Shown: in pieces, positions 1 through 6,696 of the stretch
Position numbering within the stretch: position 1 is the stretch's first letter
Layout of the letters: every line of letters starts with the position of its first letter
Translations under genes and position numbers: made by a program
The notes under the pieces: generated by a model
What the model was told of the DNA's origin: nothing
What the model saw: only the letters and a program-made list of their open reading frames with translations
The model's database searches: none
Assembly: GCA_913009925.1 (NCBI GenBank)
Contig: CAJVWY010000018.1
Coordinates: 1-11,289 of the forward strand
Length of the DNA: 11,289 bases
Direction: 5' to 3'
Source: an uncultured bacterium
GTDB taxonomy: Bacteria > Actinomycetota > Thermoleophilia > BMS3ABIN01

Positions 1-54
1 GGGGCGGCGGACAGACTGGAAAGGGAAGACGTGGATTGTGTGTTTTTTTTTTTT
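1..54. other. Sequencing artefact: base-call noise and T12 tract
   Basis: Bases 1-42 are G-rich and match nothing I recognise; they lie outside the library adapter, so they are most likely base-call noise. Bases 43-54 are twelve consecutive T directly before the P7 primer site. Illumina flow-cell primers are grafted through a short poly-T spacer, so this tract is best read as sequence running off the library molecule into that spacer. It is not chromosomal and should be trimmed. Confidence 0.85.
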
Positions 55-120
55 AAAGCAGAAGGCGGCGTACGAGATAAAGGAATGTGACTGGAGTTCG
101 GACGTGTGCTCTTCCGATCT
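55..120 (+). other. Illumina TruSeq index (P7/read 2) adapter contamination
   Basis: Bases 55-78 align over 24 nt with the Illumina P7 primer with four-base-level differences only at 55 (C to A), 65 and 70 (A to G). Bases 79-86 (aaaggaat) are an 8-nt index. Bases 87-120 align with the TruSeq read 2 primer site with one change (A to G at 100), ending in the ligation end cttccgatct. The reverse complement of the index, ATTCCTTT, is the form I recall for TruSeq LT index 27 (six index bases plus two fixed bases). True insert starts at 121. The region has no biological content. Confidence 0.97.
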
Positions 121-753
121 ATAGGCGAATCGGCGGTAGTGGGCCGGGGGGATCATGCTGGAGGAAGCGAAGGAATCCTTGATCACCAGGGCATCCACGC
201 CCGCCTCGATCAACGCCCGGCCCACCGCCAGTGTCGCCGGTTTCGTCGCCGCGATCAGTTCGTCGACGAACTCCGGGTCGCGGTAGAAATCGGTCATGAA
301 GCCGACCAGCCCCCGCACGGTGGCGGCATACTCGAAGGGCGAGCGCACCGAGCCCAGGACCGCATGCCCGGCGCCGACACCGTCCACCAGCCGCCGCACC
401 GGCTCCATCTTGCGCTCGGACCAGGGGTCGGGCTCGGTGAGCCTCTCCAGATCCTGACGGCCGTGCACCACTGTGTCCACTACCAGGGGAACATCATTGC
501 CCTCAACCTCCACGGGACAGCCCAGCACGTTGGGATGGGAACCCAGCCCCATCTCCGCCAGAGTGCCGTCATAACCGTAGCGCTCCAGCGCCCCCTCCAG
601 GGCCACCGCCAGGCAGCCGCCGTCCAGGAAACACTCGTCGTTGGCGCGGCCGACCACCTTGGGCGCGTAGTATCCATCGATGACCGGGATTATGGGAACC
701 ATGTCGGGTATATCGCCCGCGAGGACCGCCTGGAAGCGCTGTTTCGATGTCAT
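121..753 (-). CDS. Uroporphyrinogen decarboxylase (URO-D) superfamily protein, 3' end missing
   Basis: An open frame with no stop runs from an ATG at 753 to the adapter junction, giving 211 residues. The N-terminus (MTSKQRFQAVLAGDIPDMVP) is the family opening of a short helix followed by 'D-hydrophobic-P'. Later come LGCPVEVEGNDVPLV (about 86-100), the segment DLERLTEPDPW (about 110-120) and KDSFASSSMIPPAHYR (about 192-207), all typical of URO-D TIM barrels. Family members are about 330-350 residues, so roughly 120-140 C-terminal residues are lost at the contig end. The haem enzyme HemE carries a conserved substrate-binding segment FMRQAGR near its N-terminus; it is absent here. The protein therefore looks closer to MtaA/CmuA-like methylcobamide methyltransferases or uncharacterised URO-D relatives. 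Substrate is unknown. The ATG overlaps the rsfS stop by four bases (ATGA), which suggests translational coupling. Family confident, function open. Confidence 0.88.
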
Positions 754-1097
754 GGACTCACGTCCAGTACGGGAGCTTCTTTCCATAGTACCTCGAGCCG
801 GTAGAAATCACGAGCCCGCGGTGTGAAGACATGGACAACCACACTCAGATAGTCCATCAGTATCCACTCCCCTTCAGCCTCGCCTTCCACCCTGAGGACG
901 CTTACACCCCCCTGCTTCAACTGGAAGCGGATCTCATCGGCGACAGCCTTCGTCTGCCGCGGAGACCGCCCGGAGCAGATGAGGAAGAAGTCCGTGTAAG
1001 TGCAGACCTCCCTCATGTCCAGGACGGTGATGTCCGACGCTTTCTTGCCGGCGGCGATGCCGGCGATGTCGCGGGCTAGCTTCTCGCTGTCAGTAAT
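750..1097 (-). CDS. rsfS: Ribosomal silencing factor RsfS (Iojap/YbeB family)
   Basis: RsfS binds ribosomal protein uL14 on the 50S subunit and blocks 30S joining, lowering translation in stationary phase or starvation. Visible family marks are KKASDITVLDMRE, TDFFLICSG, the WILMDYLSVVVHVF strand and RDFYRLEVLW near the C-terminus. The first ATG in frame (1016) would begin at MREV and remove the N-terminal helix and first strand. Upstream of it, back to the in-frame stop at 1116-1118, there is no ATG, GTG or TTG. I place the start at ATT (1095-1097), giving 115 residues, the usual family length, with an N-terminus of the common TDSEKLA type and a GAGAGG Shine-Dalgarno 6 nt upstream. The gene lies 18 nt after the LytR_C gene and overlaps the next gene by 4 nt. 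Identity is very secure; the ATT start is inference. Confidence 0.93.
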   Translation of the reverse strand: MTDSEKLARDIAGIAAGKKASDITVLDMREVCTYTDFFLICSGRSPRQTKAVADEIRFQLKQGGVSVLRVEGEAEGEWILMDYLSVVVHVFTPRARDFYRLEVLWKEAPVLDVSP

Positions 1098-1103
1098 GGA
1101 ATA

Positions 1104-1109
1104 CCTCTC
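1104..1109 (-). promoter_or_regulatory. Shine-Dalgarno GAGAGG supporting an ATT start for rsfS
   Basis: On the minus strand GAGAGG is followed by 6 nt (tattcc) and then ATT ACT GAC AGC. The spacing is right for initiation at ATT, and no standard start codon is available in frame between the preceding gene's stop and the conserved RsfS core. Confidence 0.55.
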
Positions 1110-1115
1110 ATAGCT

Positions 1116-2315
1116 CTACTGCTCGCCGGCCGGAACCATGTCCCTGCCGATGATGACGGTTATCCGCCGTTCATCAAGGAACTCGTCCTTGATGATGGTC
1201 CCGGCCCCCAAGGTATCGCGGACCACCTTGCACTCCGCCAGGGCTTCACTGCCACAGCGGATCTGCGTATGGTCGTAATTGACCTCGGACGGCGCCGGGT
1301 TCTGTGAAATATTATAGCGAAGCGGCGCCAGTTTGGCCGCCGCCGCCTCTACCAGGCCGGTGGTCTCGGTACCGTTCCTGACCTCGAGGTCGAACAGAGC
1401 GCCGGCGCTTGACCCTTGCACCAGCGCCGACACCTGGTCCGGCACCGGCTCAAAATACCAGTCCTCGCCGCCCGCATAACGCACGGGGAGGGGCCACACA
1501 CCCGGCTGCCTGCCGGAGCCCACCACGGAGACGATCAGCGCCGCCAGCTCCCCGGGTCCCAGGTTGGAATCCATCGTGCCTGCCAACTCCGCCGCCAGCG
1601 GGTCCATCTCCTCCTCCGGCACGGAGGCCAGCGCCTGTGACAGACCCCGGAAGAACAACGCCTGGATGGTGGGTCCCGCCTGGGGGTCCGCTACCGATGC
1701 CTTAAGCCAGGAGAGTGCCGTATCCGGGGCTACCAGGTTATCGCCCGCCGCCAGTCTTATCTCGCCGCCGGCCGTCTCCAGAGGCTGATCCGCCCGGAAA
1801 TTGATGATCTCCGCCTTGCCTGCGGCCTTCTCCAGGGTCTGGTCGTTAAACACGGCGTACCGCCCGATGGGGATCTGCAGCAGCCCTGCCACCGTGTCCG
1901 CCAGCGGCCCGGGACCGCCGTCCGCCATGATGGCATCCAGGCGCTGAAAACCTGCCGATGAAGTGGCGACGATGGTACGGGCCGGGATGGTATAGATGCT
2001 GTAGCCGCCCTCATCCTCAGGCGCCAGCACCAACACCTGATTCAAGGCACCTTCCGGGTCTACGCCGGCCAGGAGCACAGCGCCACCCTCATAAGCCTGG
2101 TAACCGACGGCGATATCCTGCGCGCCGCGCGAGCGCTCCAGCCAGAAGATGGTGGCGAAAGCGGCTATGGACAGGGCCAGGCCGGCGAAGATGATCATCC
2201 GTGACAGCCGCTGCCGCCTGGCTTGGCGGTGCGCGGCCAGCCGGGAGGTCCGGCTGCTGCGGGTGTGCGAGGCGCCGGGGCCGCGGCCTGGGTAGTGATA
2301 TCTACGTCTGACGAT
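1116..2315 (-). CDS. LytR_C-domain membrane protein with degenerate LCP-like domain
   Basis: From the proposed ATC start (2313-2315) this is 399 residues. Residues 1-39 are strongly basic (cytoplasmic side). Residues 40-59 (MIIFAGLALSIAAFATIFWL) form one membrane segment, and the rest should be outside the cell. Residues of about 79-300 follow the outline of a LytR-CpsA-Psr (LCP) domain: VLLAGVD, then YTIPARTIV, then ADTVAGLLQIPIGRYAVF, then an AL-x-W-L segment. Residues 308-391 are a clear LytR_C domain (LEVRNGTETTGL, a TQI strand, ending ITVIIGRD), with cysteines at about 354 and 362. LCP enzymes attach polymers to peptidoglycan, but the usual acidic and arginine positions look lost here, so a catalytic role is doubtful. 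A GTG at 2417 keeps the frame open, but that extension is out-of-frame nadD sequence. ATG at codon 40 would start directly at the membrane segment. The gene overlaps nadD by 14 nt and precedes rsfS, an order common in Actinomycetota. Exact function unknown. Confidence 0.85.
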   Translation of the reverse strand: MVRRRYHYPGRGPGASHTRSSRTSRLAAHRQARRQRLSRMIIFAGLALSIAAFATIFWLERSRGAQDIAVGYQAYEGGAVLLAGVDPEGALNQVLVLAPEDEGGYSIYTIPARTIVATSSAGFQRLDAIMADGGPGPLADTVAGLLQIPIGRYAVFNDQTLEKAAGKAEIINFRADQPLETAGGEIRLAAGDNLVAPDTALSWLKASVADPQAGPTIQALFFRGLSQALASVPEEEMDPLAAELAGTMDSNLGPGELAALIVSVVGSGRQPGVWPLPVRYAGGEDWYFEPVPDQVSALVQGSSAGALFDLEVRNGTETTGLVEAAAAKLAPLRYNISQNPAPSEVNYDHTQIRCGSEALAECKVVRDTLGAGTIIKDEFLDERRITVIIGRDMVPAGEQ

Positions 2316-2913
2316 AAAGCCCTTCCTTTTCGATGAACTGCTCAACACCCACCGGCACCAGGTAGCGGATCGACATCCGCCGCCCCACTCGCTCCCTGAC
2401 CAGGCTGGAGGAAACACCGATGGCCGGGATCTCCATCACCTTCACCTGGTCCTGCCGGAAGAAACTGCCGGTTATCTCCGACAGTCGGTCGAGCGGGTAG
2501 CCGGGCCGCGTTGCGGCGATAAGGTTCGCCATCTGCAGAAGCTCTTCCGGGTCCTTCCAGTCAAGGATCTCCAGCACGGCATCGGCGCCGGTTATGAAAA
2601 AAAGCTCCACACCGGCTTTCTTCTCCCGTAAATAGCGCACCGTGTCCACCGTGTAACACAACTGCTTCTTGTCCAGCTCATAGCGGGATACCTGGAAGCG
2701 GGGATTGACCACCGTGGCGATAACGGTCATGAGGTACCGGGCCTCGGGGCTGGTTCCACCTCCTATCTCCTTGTGGGGGGGCAGGCCGGTGGGCATGAAG
2801 ATGATCTCATCCAGCCCGTACTGGGAGACGGCCTCCTCGGCGCAAACCAGGTGACCGATATGGATGGGGTTGAAGGTGCCCCCCATGATTCCCAGTTTGT
2901 GTACTTTCACCAT
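2302..2913 (-). CDS. nadD: Nicotinate-nucleotide adenylyltransferase NadD
   Basis: NadD transfers AMP from ATP to nicotinate mononucleotide, making deamido-NAD in NAD synthesis; it is a cytosolic enzyme. The 203-residue protein is normal length. It has the nucleotidyltransferase signature GGTFNPIHIGH (residues 11-21, with the HxGH histidines at 18 and 21), FMPTGLPPHK (39-48), FITGADAVLEI (106-116) and the second signature VSSSLVRE (167-174), which corresponds to the ISSTxxR motif. ATG at 2913 is chosen; an alternative GTG is the next codon, and no strong Shine-Dalgarno is visible. The gap to proA (2914-2997, 84 nt) holds a repeated cccggcgt but no convincing regulatory element. nadD ends 14 nt inside the LytR_C frame. 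The identity is secure. Confidence 0.97.
   Translation of the reverse strand: MVKVHKLGIMGGTFNPIHIGHLVCAEEAVSQYGLDEIIFMPTGLPPHKEIGGGTSPEARYLMTVIATVVNPRFQVSRYELDKKQLCYTVDTVRYLREKKAGVELFFITGADAVLEILDWKDPEELLQMANLIAATRPGYPLDRLSEITGSFFRQDQVKVMEIPAIGVSSSLVRERVGRRMSIRYLVPVGVEQFIEKEGLYRQT
2320..2330 (-). promoter_or_regulatory. Shine-Dalgarno AAAAGGAAGGG supporting an ATC start for the LytR_C gene
   Basis: The purine-rich run lies inside the 3' end of nadD. Its AAGGAAG core (2322-2328) is followed by 6 nt (ggcttt) and then ATC GTC AGA CGT. This is the best-placed ribosome binding site for the gene. The downstream ATG at 2196-2198 has no comparable purine run in front of it. Confidence 0.5.
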
Positions 2914-2997
2914 GATTGCACCATGTTTGCGGAATCAGGACTTATTAGGGCGACCCGGCGTGCCGCCCCGGCGTCGGCTCCCGCTCTCCCCTCATGC

Positions 2998-4257
2998 TCA
3001 TATGCGGATCTGGCCATCACCGCTTATCACATATTTTACCGAAGTCAGCTCTTTCAAACCCAACGGCCCGCGGGCGTGTAGTTTCTGCGTGCTGATGCCG
3101 ATCTCCGCGCCCATGCCGAACTCGGTGCCATCGGTGAACCTGGTTGAGGCGTTGATGTATATGCAGGCGGCATCCACCCCGCTGCTGAACCGCCGTGAGT
3201 TTTCCAGATCATTGGTTACGATCGCCTCCGAATGGCCGGTGCCATAGCGGGCGATATGGTCGATGGCGTCATCAATACCGTCAACAACCCTGACGGCCAT
3301 CTTCAGATCGAGGAACTCGGTGGCGTAATGCTCCGGGGCAGCCTTCTCCACGCCTTCGGTCCCGGCGCCGACGATCGACCGGGTGCGCGGGCAGGCGTAG
3401 ATCCTGACGCCGCGGCGGATCAGTTCCTTCACAACCCCGGGCAGATAATCCGGAGCGATGTCATGGTGGACCAGCAGCGTCTCGGCGGCGTTGCAGACGC
3501 CCGGCCGCTGCACCTTGGCGTTTATGGCTATCTCCTCCGCCATCTTCCTGTCCGCCGATGCGTCGACATACACGTGGCAGTTGCCACCGGCGGCGTATAT
3601 CACCGGGATGGTGGAGTTCTTCACCAGGAACTCCTTGAGGGCCTCGCCGCCACGGGGGATGATCAGGTCTACGTATTCATTCATCTGCAGCAGCTGCTTG
3701 AGCGGAGCCCGTTCCCGCGACTCCACCAGCGAGACCGCGTCCCGGGGCAGTCCGGAATCGATGAGCGCGCCGACGACCACCTCGGTGAGCTGGCGGATCG
3801 AACGCAGTGAGGCGCTGCCGCCGCGCAGTATCACCGCGTTGCCGGTCTTGAGCCCCAGGCCGGCGGCGTCGATGGTCACATTGGGCCGGGCCTCGTAGAT
3901 CACCGCTATCACACCGAAGGGCACCCGCACCTTGTTTATCTGCAAGCCGTTAGGCAGGCACCAGCCTTCCACGACCTCTCCCACCGGATCCGGCAGCGCT
4001 GCGATATTCTTCAAGCCGGCGGCCATGTCGCTGATGCGGTCTTCATCCAGCATCAGGCGGTCCATCAGCGCGTCGGAAAGCTTGGCCTTCTTGCCATCCT
4101 TGATATCGTCACGGTTCTCGCGCAGTATCTCCGGAGCGCGCCGTTCCAGAGCCGCGGCTATCTCCATCAGCGCCTGGTTCTTTTTGGCGGCAGGCAGCGT
4201 CGCCAACTGGTGGGACGCCTCCCGGGCCTCGGCGCAAAGCTTCTCGATCTTTTTCAT
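2998..4257 (-). CDS. proA: Gamma-glutamyl phosphate reductase ProA
   Basis: ProA reduces gamma-glutamyl phosphate with NADPH to glutamate-5-semialdehyde, the second step of proline synthesis from glutamate. The 419-residue length is typical. Family marks are VPFGVIAVIYEARPNVT (112-128), LRGGSAS (144-150) in the cofactor-binding region, DLIIPRGG (197-204), the GGNCHVYVD stretch (224-232) and RPGVCNAAETLL (251-262), whose Cys255 is the expected catalytic cysteine. Starts at ATG 4257; a weak AAAGGA lies about 11-12 nt upstream. proB ends 25 nt upstream, so the two enzymes, which pass on an unstable acyl phosphate, are very likely co-transcribed. No anomalies seen. Confidence 0.98.
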   Translation of the reverse strand: MKKIEKLCAEAREASHQLATLPAAKKNQALMEIAAALERRAPEILRENRDDIKDGKKAKLSDALMDRLMLDEDRISDMAAGLKNIAALPDPVGEVVEGWCLPNGLQINKVRVPFGVIAVIYEARPNVTIDAAGLGLKTGNAVILRGGSASLRSIRQLTEVVVGALIDSGLPRDAVSLVESRERAPLKQLLQMNEYVDLIIPRGGEALKEFLVKNSTIPVIYAAGGNCHVYVDASADRKMAEEIAINAKVQRPGVCNAAETLLVHHDIAPDYLPGVVKELIRRGVRIYACPRTRSIVGAGTEGVEKAAPEHYATEFLDLKMAVRVVDGIDDAIDHIARYGTGHSEAIVTNDLENSRRFSSGVDAACIYINASTRFTDGTEFGMGAEIGISTQKLHARGPLGLKELTSVKYVISGDGQIRI

Positions 4258-4282
4258 CGCTGTAATTGTTCCTTTCTCCCCG

Positions 4283-5398
4283 TTATTCCATCAGGACGAA
4301 ATAATCCCGATGAATGACCTCCTCCTTGCCGCAGGGCATGAGCTTCATCACCTGCTGGCTCCGCATCCCCTTGATACGCCTGAGTTCCTCGGATGAGTAG
4401 TTGGTCTTGCCCTTGCCTATCTGCCGGCGGACACCCTGCTGAAGAACGATATCGACGGCCTCGCCGGCGGCGAAATCGCCCTCTACACCCACGATACCGG
4501 CGGGCAGCAAGCTCTTGCCGCCCCGCGAGAGAGCCTTTGCCGCTCCGGCGTCGACGATGACGGTGCCGCGGCTGGGCAGGCCGTACTTGAGCCAGAGCTT
4601 GAAGCTGCTGATGGGAGCCCTGGCAGGTGGAAATCGGGTGCCTACCTCCTCTCCGGCCATGATGGCGGCGATAACGCCCGGGCGGGAGCCGTTGGCTATC
4701 ACCACCTCAATATCAGCCGATGTCGCCATCTCGGCAGCCACTATCTTGCTTTTCATGCCGCCGGAACCCACGGTGCTGACGGCGCCGCCGGTCTCTATCT
4801 CCTCCAGCGCCGACCAGTCGCTGACCTCTTCGATCAATCTGGCGTGGGGGTCGACTGAGGGGTCACTAGTATATAACCCCTCAGTGTCCGTCAGCAATAT
4901 CAGCCGGTCCGCTTTCACCAGAATCGCCACCTGCGCCGCCAGGAAGTCGTTGTCGCCGTAGCGAATCTCGTCAGTGGAGGTAGTATCGTTCTCATTGATG
5001 ATGGGGATGACGCCCCATTCCAGCAGCTTCAGCAGGGTGTTCCTGGCGTTGAGGTACTGGCTGCGTCCGGCGATATCAAAGGATGTGAGCAGGATCTGGG
5101 CGGTAATGATGTCATGGCCGCGAAACAGTTGGTAATAGCGGTTGTACAGACGCCCCTGGCCGATGGCGGAAGTGGCCTGCAGTTCGACGGTCTCGTTTAT
5201 CTTCTTCGTCTCCGGCAGCAGGCCCAGGCCCGAGGAGATGGCGCCGGAAGAGACCAGCAGCACCCGATGACCCTGTTTCGCCAGGGCGGCGAGCGCCGAA
5301 ACACGCTCGGCCATGACATCCTCACGTATGCGCCCCTGATCGTCGGTAAGGGTGTTACTACCGATTTTTACTACCAGGACGTATGGCTTTGATGCCGT
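4283..5398 (-). CDS. proB: Glutamate 5-kinase ProB with C-terminal PUA domain
   Basis: ProB phosphorylates glutamate with ATP, the first and usually proline-inhibited step of proline synthesis. Counted from the proposed start, the amino-acid kinase domain shows VVKIGSNTLT (9-18), VSSGAISSG (49-57), INENDT (134-139), YGDNDF (147-152), LTDTEGLY and VGSGGMKSK (210-218). A PUA domain follows at about 265-371. The first ATG in frame (5314) begins at MAERV and would delete the phosphate-binding VKIGS strand, so the gene must start earlier. No ATG, GTG or TTG exists in frame between there and the murA stop. I place the start at ACG (5396-5398), 6 nt after AAAGGAG, giving 371 residues, normal for the family. 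CTG (5402-5404) abuts the Shine-Dalgarno and is less likely. An ATG changed to ACG by sequence error is the main alternative. murA ends 11 nt upstream. Identity secure, start codon inferred. Confidence 0.96.
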   Translation of the reverse strand, partial: TASKPYVLVVKIGSNTLTDDQGRIREDVMAERVSALAALAKQGHRVLLVSSGAISSGLGLLPETKKINETVELQATSAIGQGRLYNRYYQLFRGHDIITAQILLTSFDIAGRSQYLNARNTLLKLLEWGVIPIINENDTTSTDEIRYGDNDFLAAQVAILVKADRLILLTDTEGLYTSDPSVDPHARLIEEVSDWSALEEIETGGAVSTVGSGGMKSKIVAAEMATSADIEVVIANGSRPGVIAAIMAGEEVGTRFPPARAPISSFKLWLKYGLPSRGTVIVDAGAAKALSRGGKSLLPAGIVGVEGDFAAGEAVDIVLQQGVRRQIGKGKTNYSSEELRRIKGMRSQQVMKLMPCGKEEVIHRDYFVLME

Positions 5399-5404
5399 CT
5401 TCAG

Positions 5405-5411
5405 CTCCTTT
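5405..5411 (-). promoter_or_regulatory. Shine-Dalgarno AAAGGAG for proB, overlapping the murA stop
   Basis: AAAGGAG shares its first two A with the murA TAA stop (5410-5412). Six nt (ctgaag) separate it from ACG at 5396-5398, which fixes the likely proB start even though the codon is not standard. Such an arrangement fits reinitiation or coupling after murA translation. Confidence 0.65.
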
Positions 5412-6696
5412 AGTTGAAGGGTGCCGCCGACGGCGCCAGGTCGCCGGTCTCCACCCGCTTGATATCGGCGCCCAGCACCTGCAGCTTCTGTTCAAAGTTC
5501 TCGTAGCCGCGATCGATGTGGCCGATGCGGCGTACTTCGCTCTCCCCGGACGCGGCCAGCCCCGCCAGCACCAGCGCCGCCCCGGCGCGCAGATCAGGCG
5601 CCTCCACTATCGCCCCCTCCAGACGGCTCTGGCCGTGCACCACGGCATGATGACCGCTGGTGCGCACATCCGCCCCCAGCCGGTTCAGCTCGTCCACGAA
5701 TCCGAAACGGTTTTCAAAGACGTTCTCAGTGACGATGCTGTGGCCCTGAGCCAGAGACAGCAGGACGATCGCCGGTGCCTGCAGGTCCGTGGGAAAGCCG
5801 GGATAGGGCAGGGTGGCGATATCGGTGCCGTGATACGCCTCCGCGGCGCGGCAATGGATGCGGTCGTCACGCTCGTCGATGGCGGCACCGATGGCCCGCA
5901 TCTTGCTGATGAAGATCTCCAGGTGCCTGGGGTTGGCCCCCTCTATCTCGATGTCGCCGCCGGTTACCGCCGCCGCCAGCATGAAGGTGCCGGCCTCGAT
6001 ACGGTCGGGAATAACCGTGTGGGTAGCGCTATGGAGTTCATCCACGCCGTCGATGACGATGGTTTCCGTGCCGGCTCCGCTGATGCTGGCCCCCATGGAG
6101 GTGAGGAACTTGGCCAGGTCGATCATCTCCGGCTCGCGGGCGGCGCTCTCGATAACGGTCCGCCCCCTGGCCAGACAGGCGGCCATCATCAGGTTCTCGG
6201 TAGCACCGACGCTGGGATAGTCGAGACTGATGACATCACCGGTCAGACCGTTGGTCGCCACGTTGATAAAGCCGTGGTCTGCATGGATGCGGGCGCCCAG
6301 CTTCTCCAGACCGTTGAAATGGAAATCCAGCTTGCGGGGGCCGATGTTACAACCCCCGGGCATAGCCACCCTGGCCCGGTGCAATCTGGCCAGCAGCGGC
6401 CCCATCACCGTGATGGAAGCACGCATCTTGCGCACCAGTTCGTAGGGAGTGGTATGGGACAACTCGCCGGAGGAGTCGATCTCTACGCGGTCGGGAGTGA
6501 TGATCACCGTAGCGCCGATGGCTCTGAGCACGTCGGCCATAGTATAGACATCGTTTATCAGGGGGACGTTGTACAGGACCGACTTCCCGGTAGTGAGAAG
6601 GGAAGCAGCCATGAGCTTCAGGGCGGAGTTCTTGGCCCCGGATACCCTGACCGTGCCGGCCAGGGGAACCCCCCCCGTTATCTGGTACTTGAACAT
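5410..6696 (-). CDS. murA: UDP-N-acetylglucosamine 1-carboxyvinyltransferase MurA
   Basis: MurA moves enolpyruvate from phosphoenolpyruvate to UDP-GlcNAc, the first committed step of peptidoglycan synthesis in the cytosol. The 428 residues cover the full EPSP-synthase-like double fold. Lys22 in VSGAKNSALK is the conserved active-site lysine, and PGGCNIGPRKLD (113-124) carries Cys116, equivalent to Cys115 of E. coli MurA. Because the cysteine is present, fosfomycin sensitivity would be expected by family knowledge. GFPTDLQAP and the C-terminal RGYENFEQKLQVLGA are also typical. Starts at ATG 6696 with a modest AGGA about 11 nt upstream. It follows atpC after 99 nt, the same order found in many Firmicutes and some Actinomycetota, and precedes proB by 11 nt, which is a less usual neighbour. 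Confidence 0.98.
   Translation of the reverse strand: MFKYQITGGVPLAGTVRVSGAKNSALKLMAASLLTTGKSVLYNVPLINDVYTMADVLRAIGATVIITPDRVEIDSSGELSHTTPYELVRKMRASITVMGPLLARLHRARVAMPGGCNIGPRKLDFHFNGLEKLGARIHADHGFINVATNGLTGDVISLDYPSVGATENLMMAACLARGRTVIESAAREPEMIDLAKFLTSMGASISGAGTETIVIDGVDELHSATHTVIPDRIEAGTFMLAAAVTGGDIEIEGANPRHLEIFISKMRAIGAAIDERDDRIHCRAAEAYHGTDIATLPYPGFPTDLQAPAIVLLSLAQGHSIVTENVFENRFGFVDELNRLGADVRTSGHHAVVHGQSRLEGAIVEAPDLRAGAALVLAGLAASGESEVRRIGHIDRGYENFEQKLQVLGADIKRVETGDLAPSAAPFN

Noticed and set aside
106..804. 232-residue plus-strand open frame at the left end
   Set aside because: Begins in the adapter and is antisense to the URO-D and rsfS genes, whose minus-strand translations show clear family motifs.
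750..1016. RsfS starting at MREV (ATG 1016)
   Set aside because: Would lose the N-terminal helix and first strand of the fold; upstream in-frame codons read as typical RsfS sequence.
2316..2417. GTG start at 2417 for the LytR_C protein
   Set aside because: The added 34 residues are W/C/S-rich out-of-frame nadD sequence, would mean a 116-nt overlap and lack a good ribosome binding site.
2954..2974. Repeated cccggcgt in the proA-nadD gap as a regulatory repeat
   Set aside because: Two short GC-rich copies in a GC-rich gap are expected by chance and form no good stem.
4283..5314. ProB starting at MAERV (ATG 5314)
   Set aside because: Would remove the VKIGS phosphate-binding strand, which is present and in frame just upstream.
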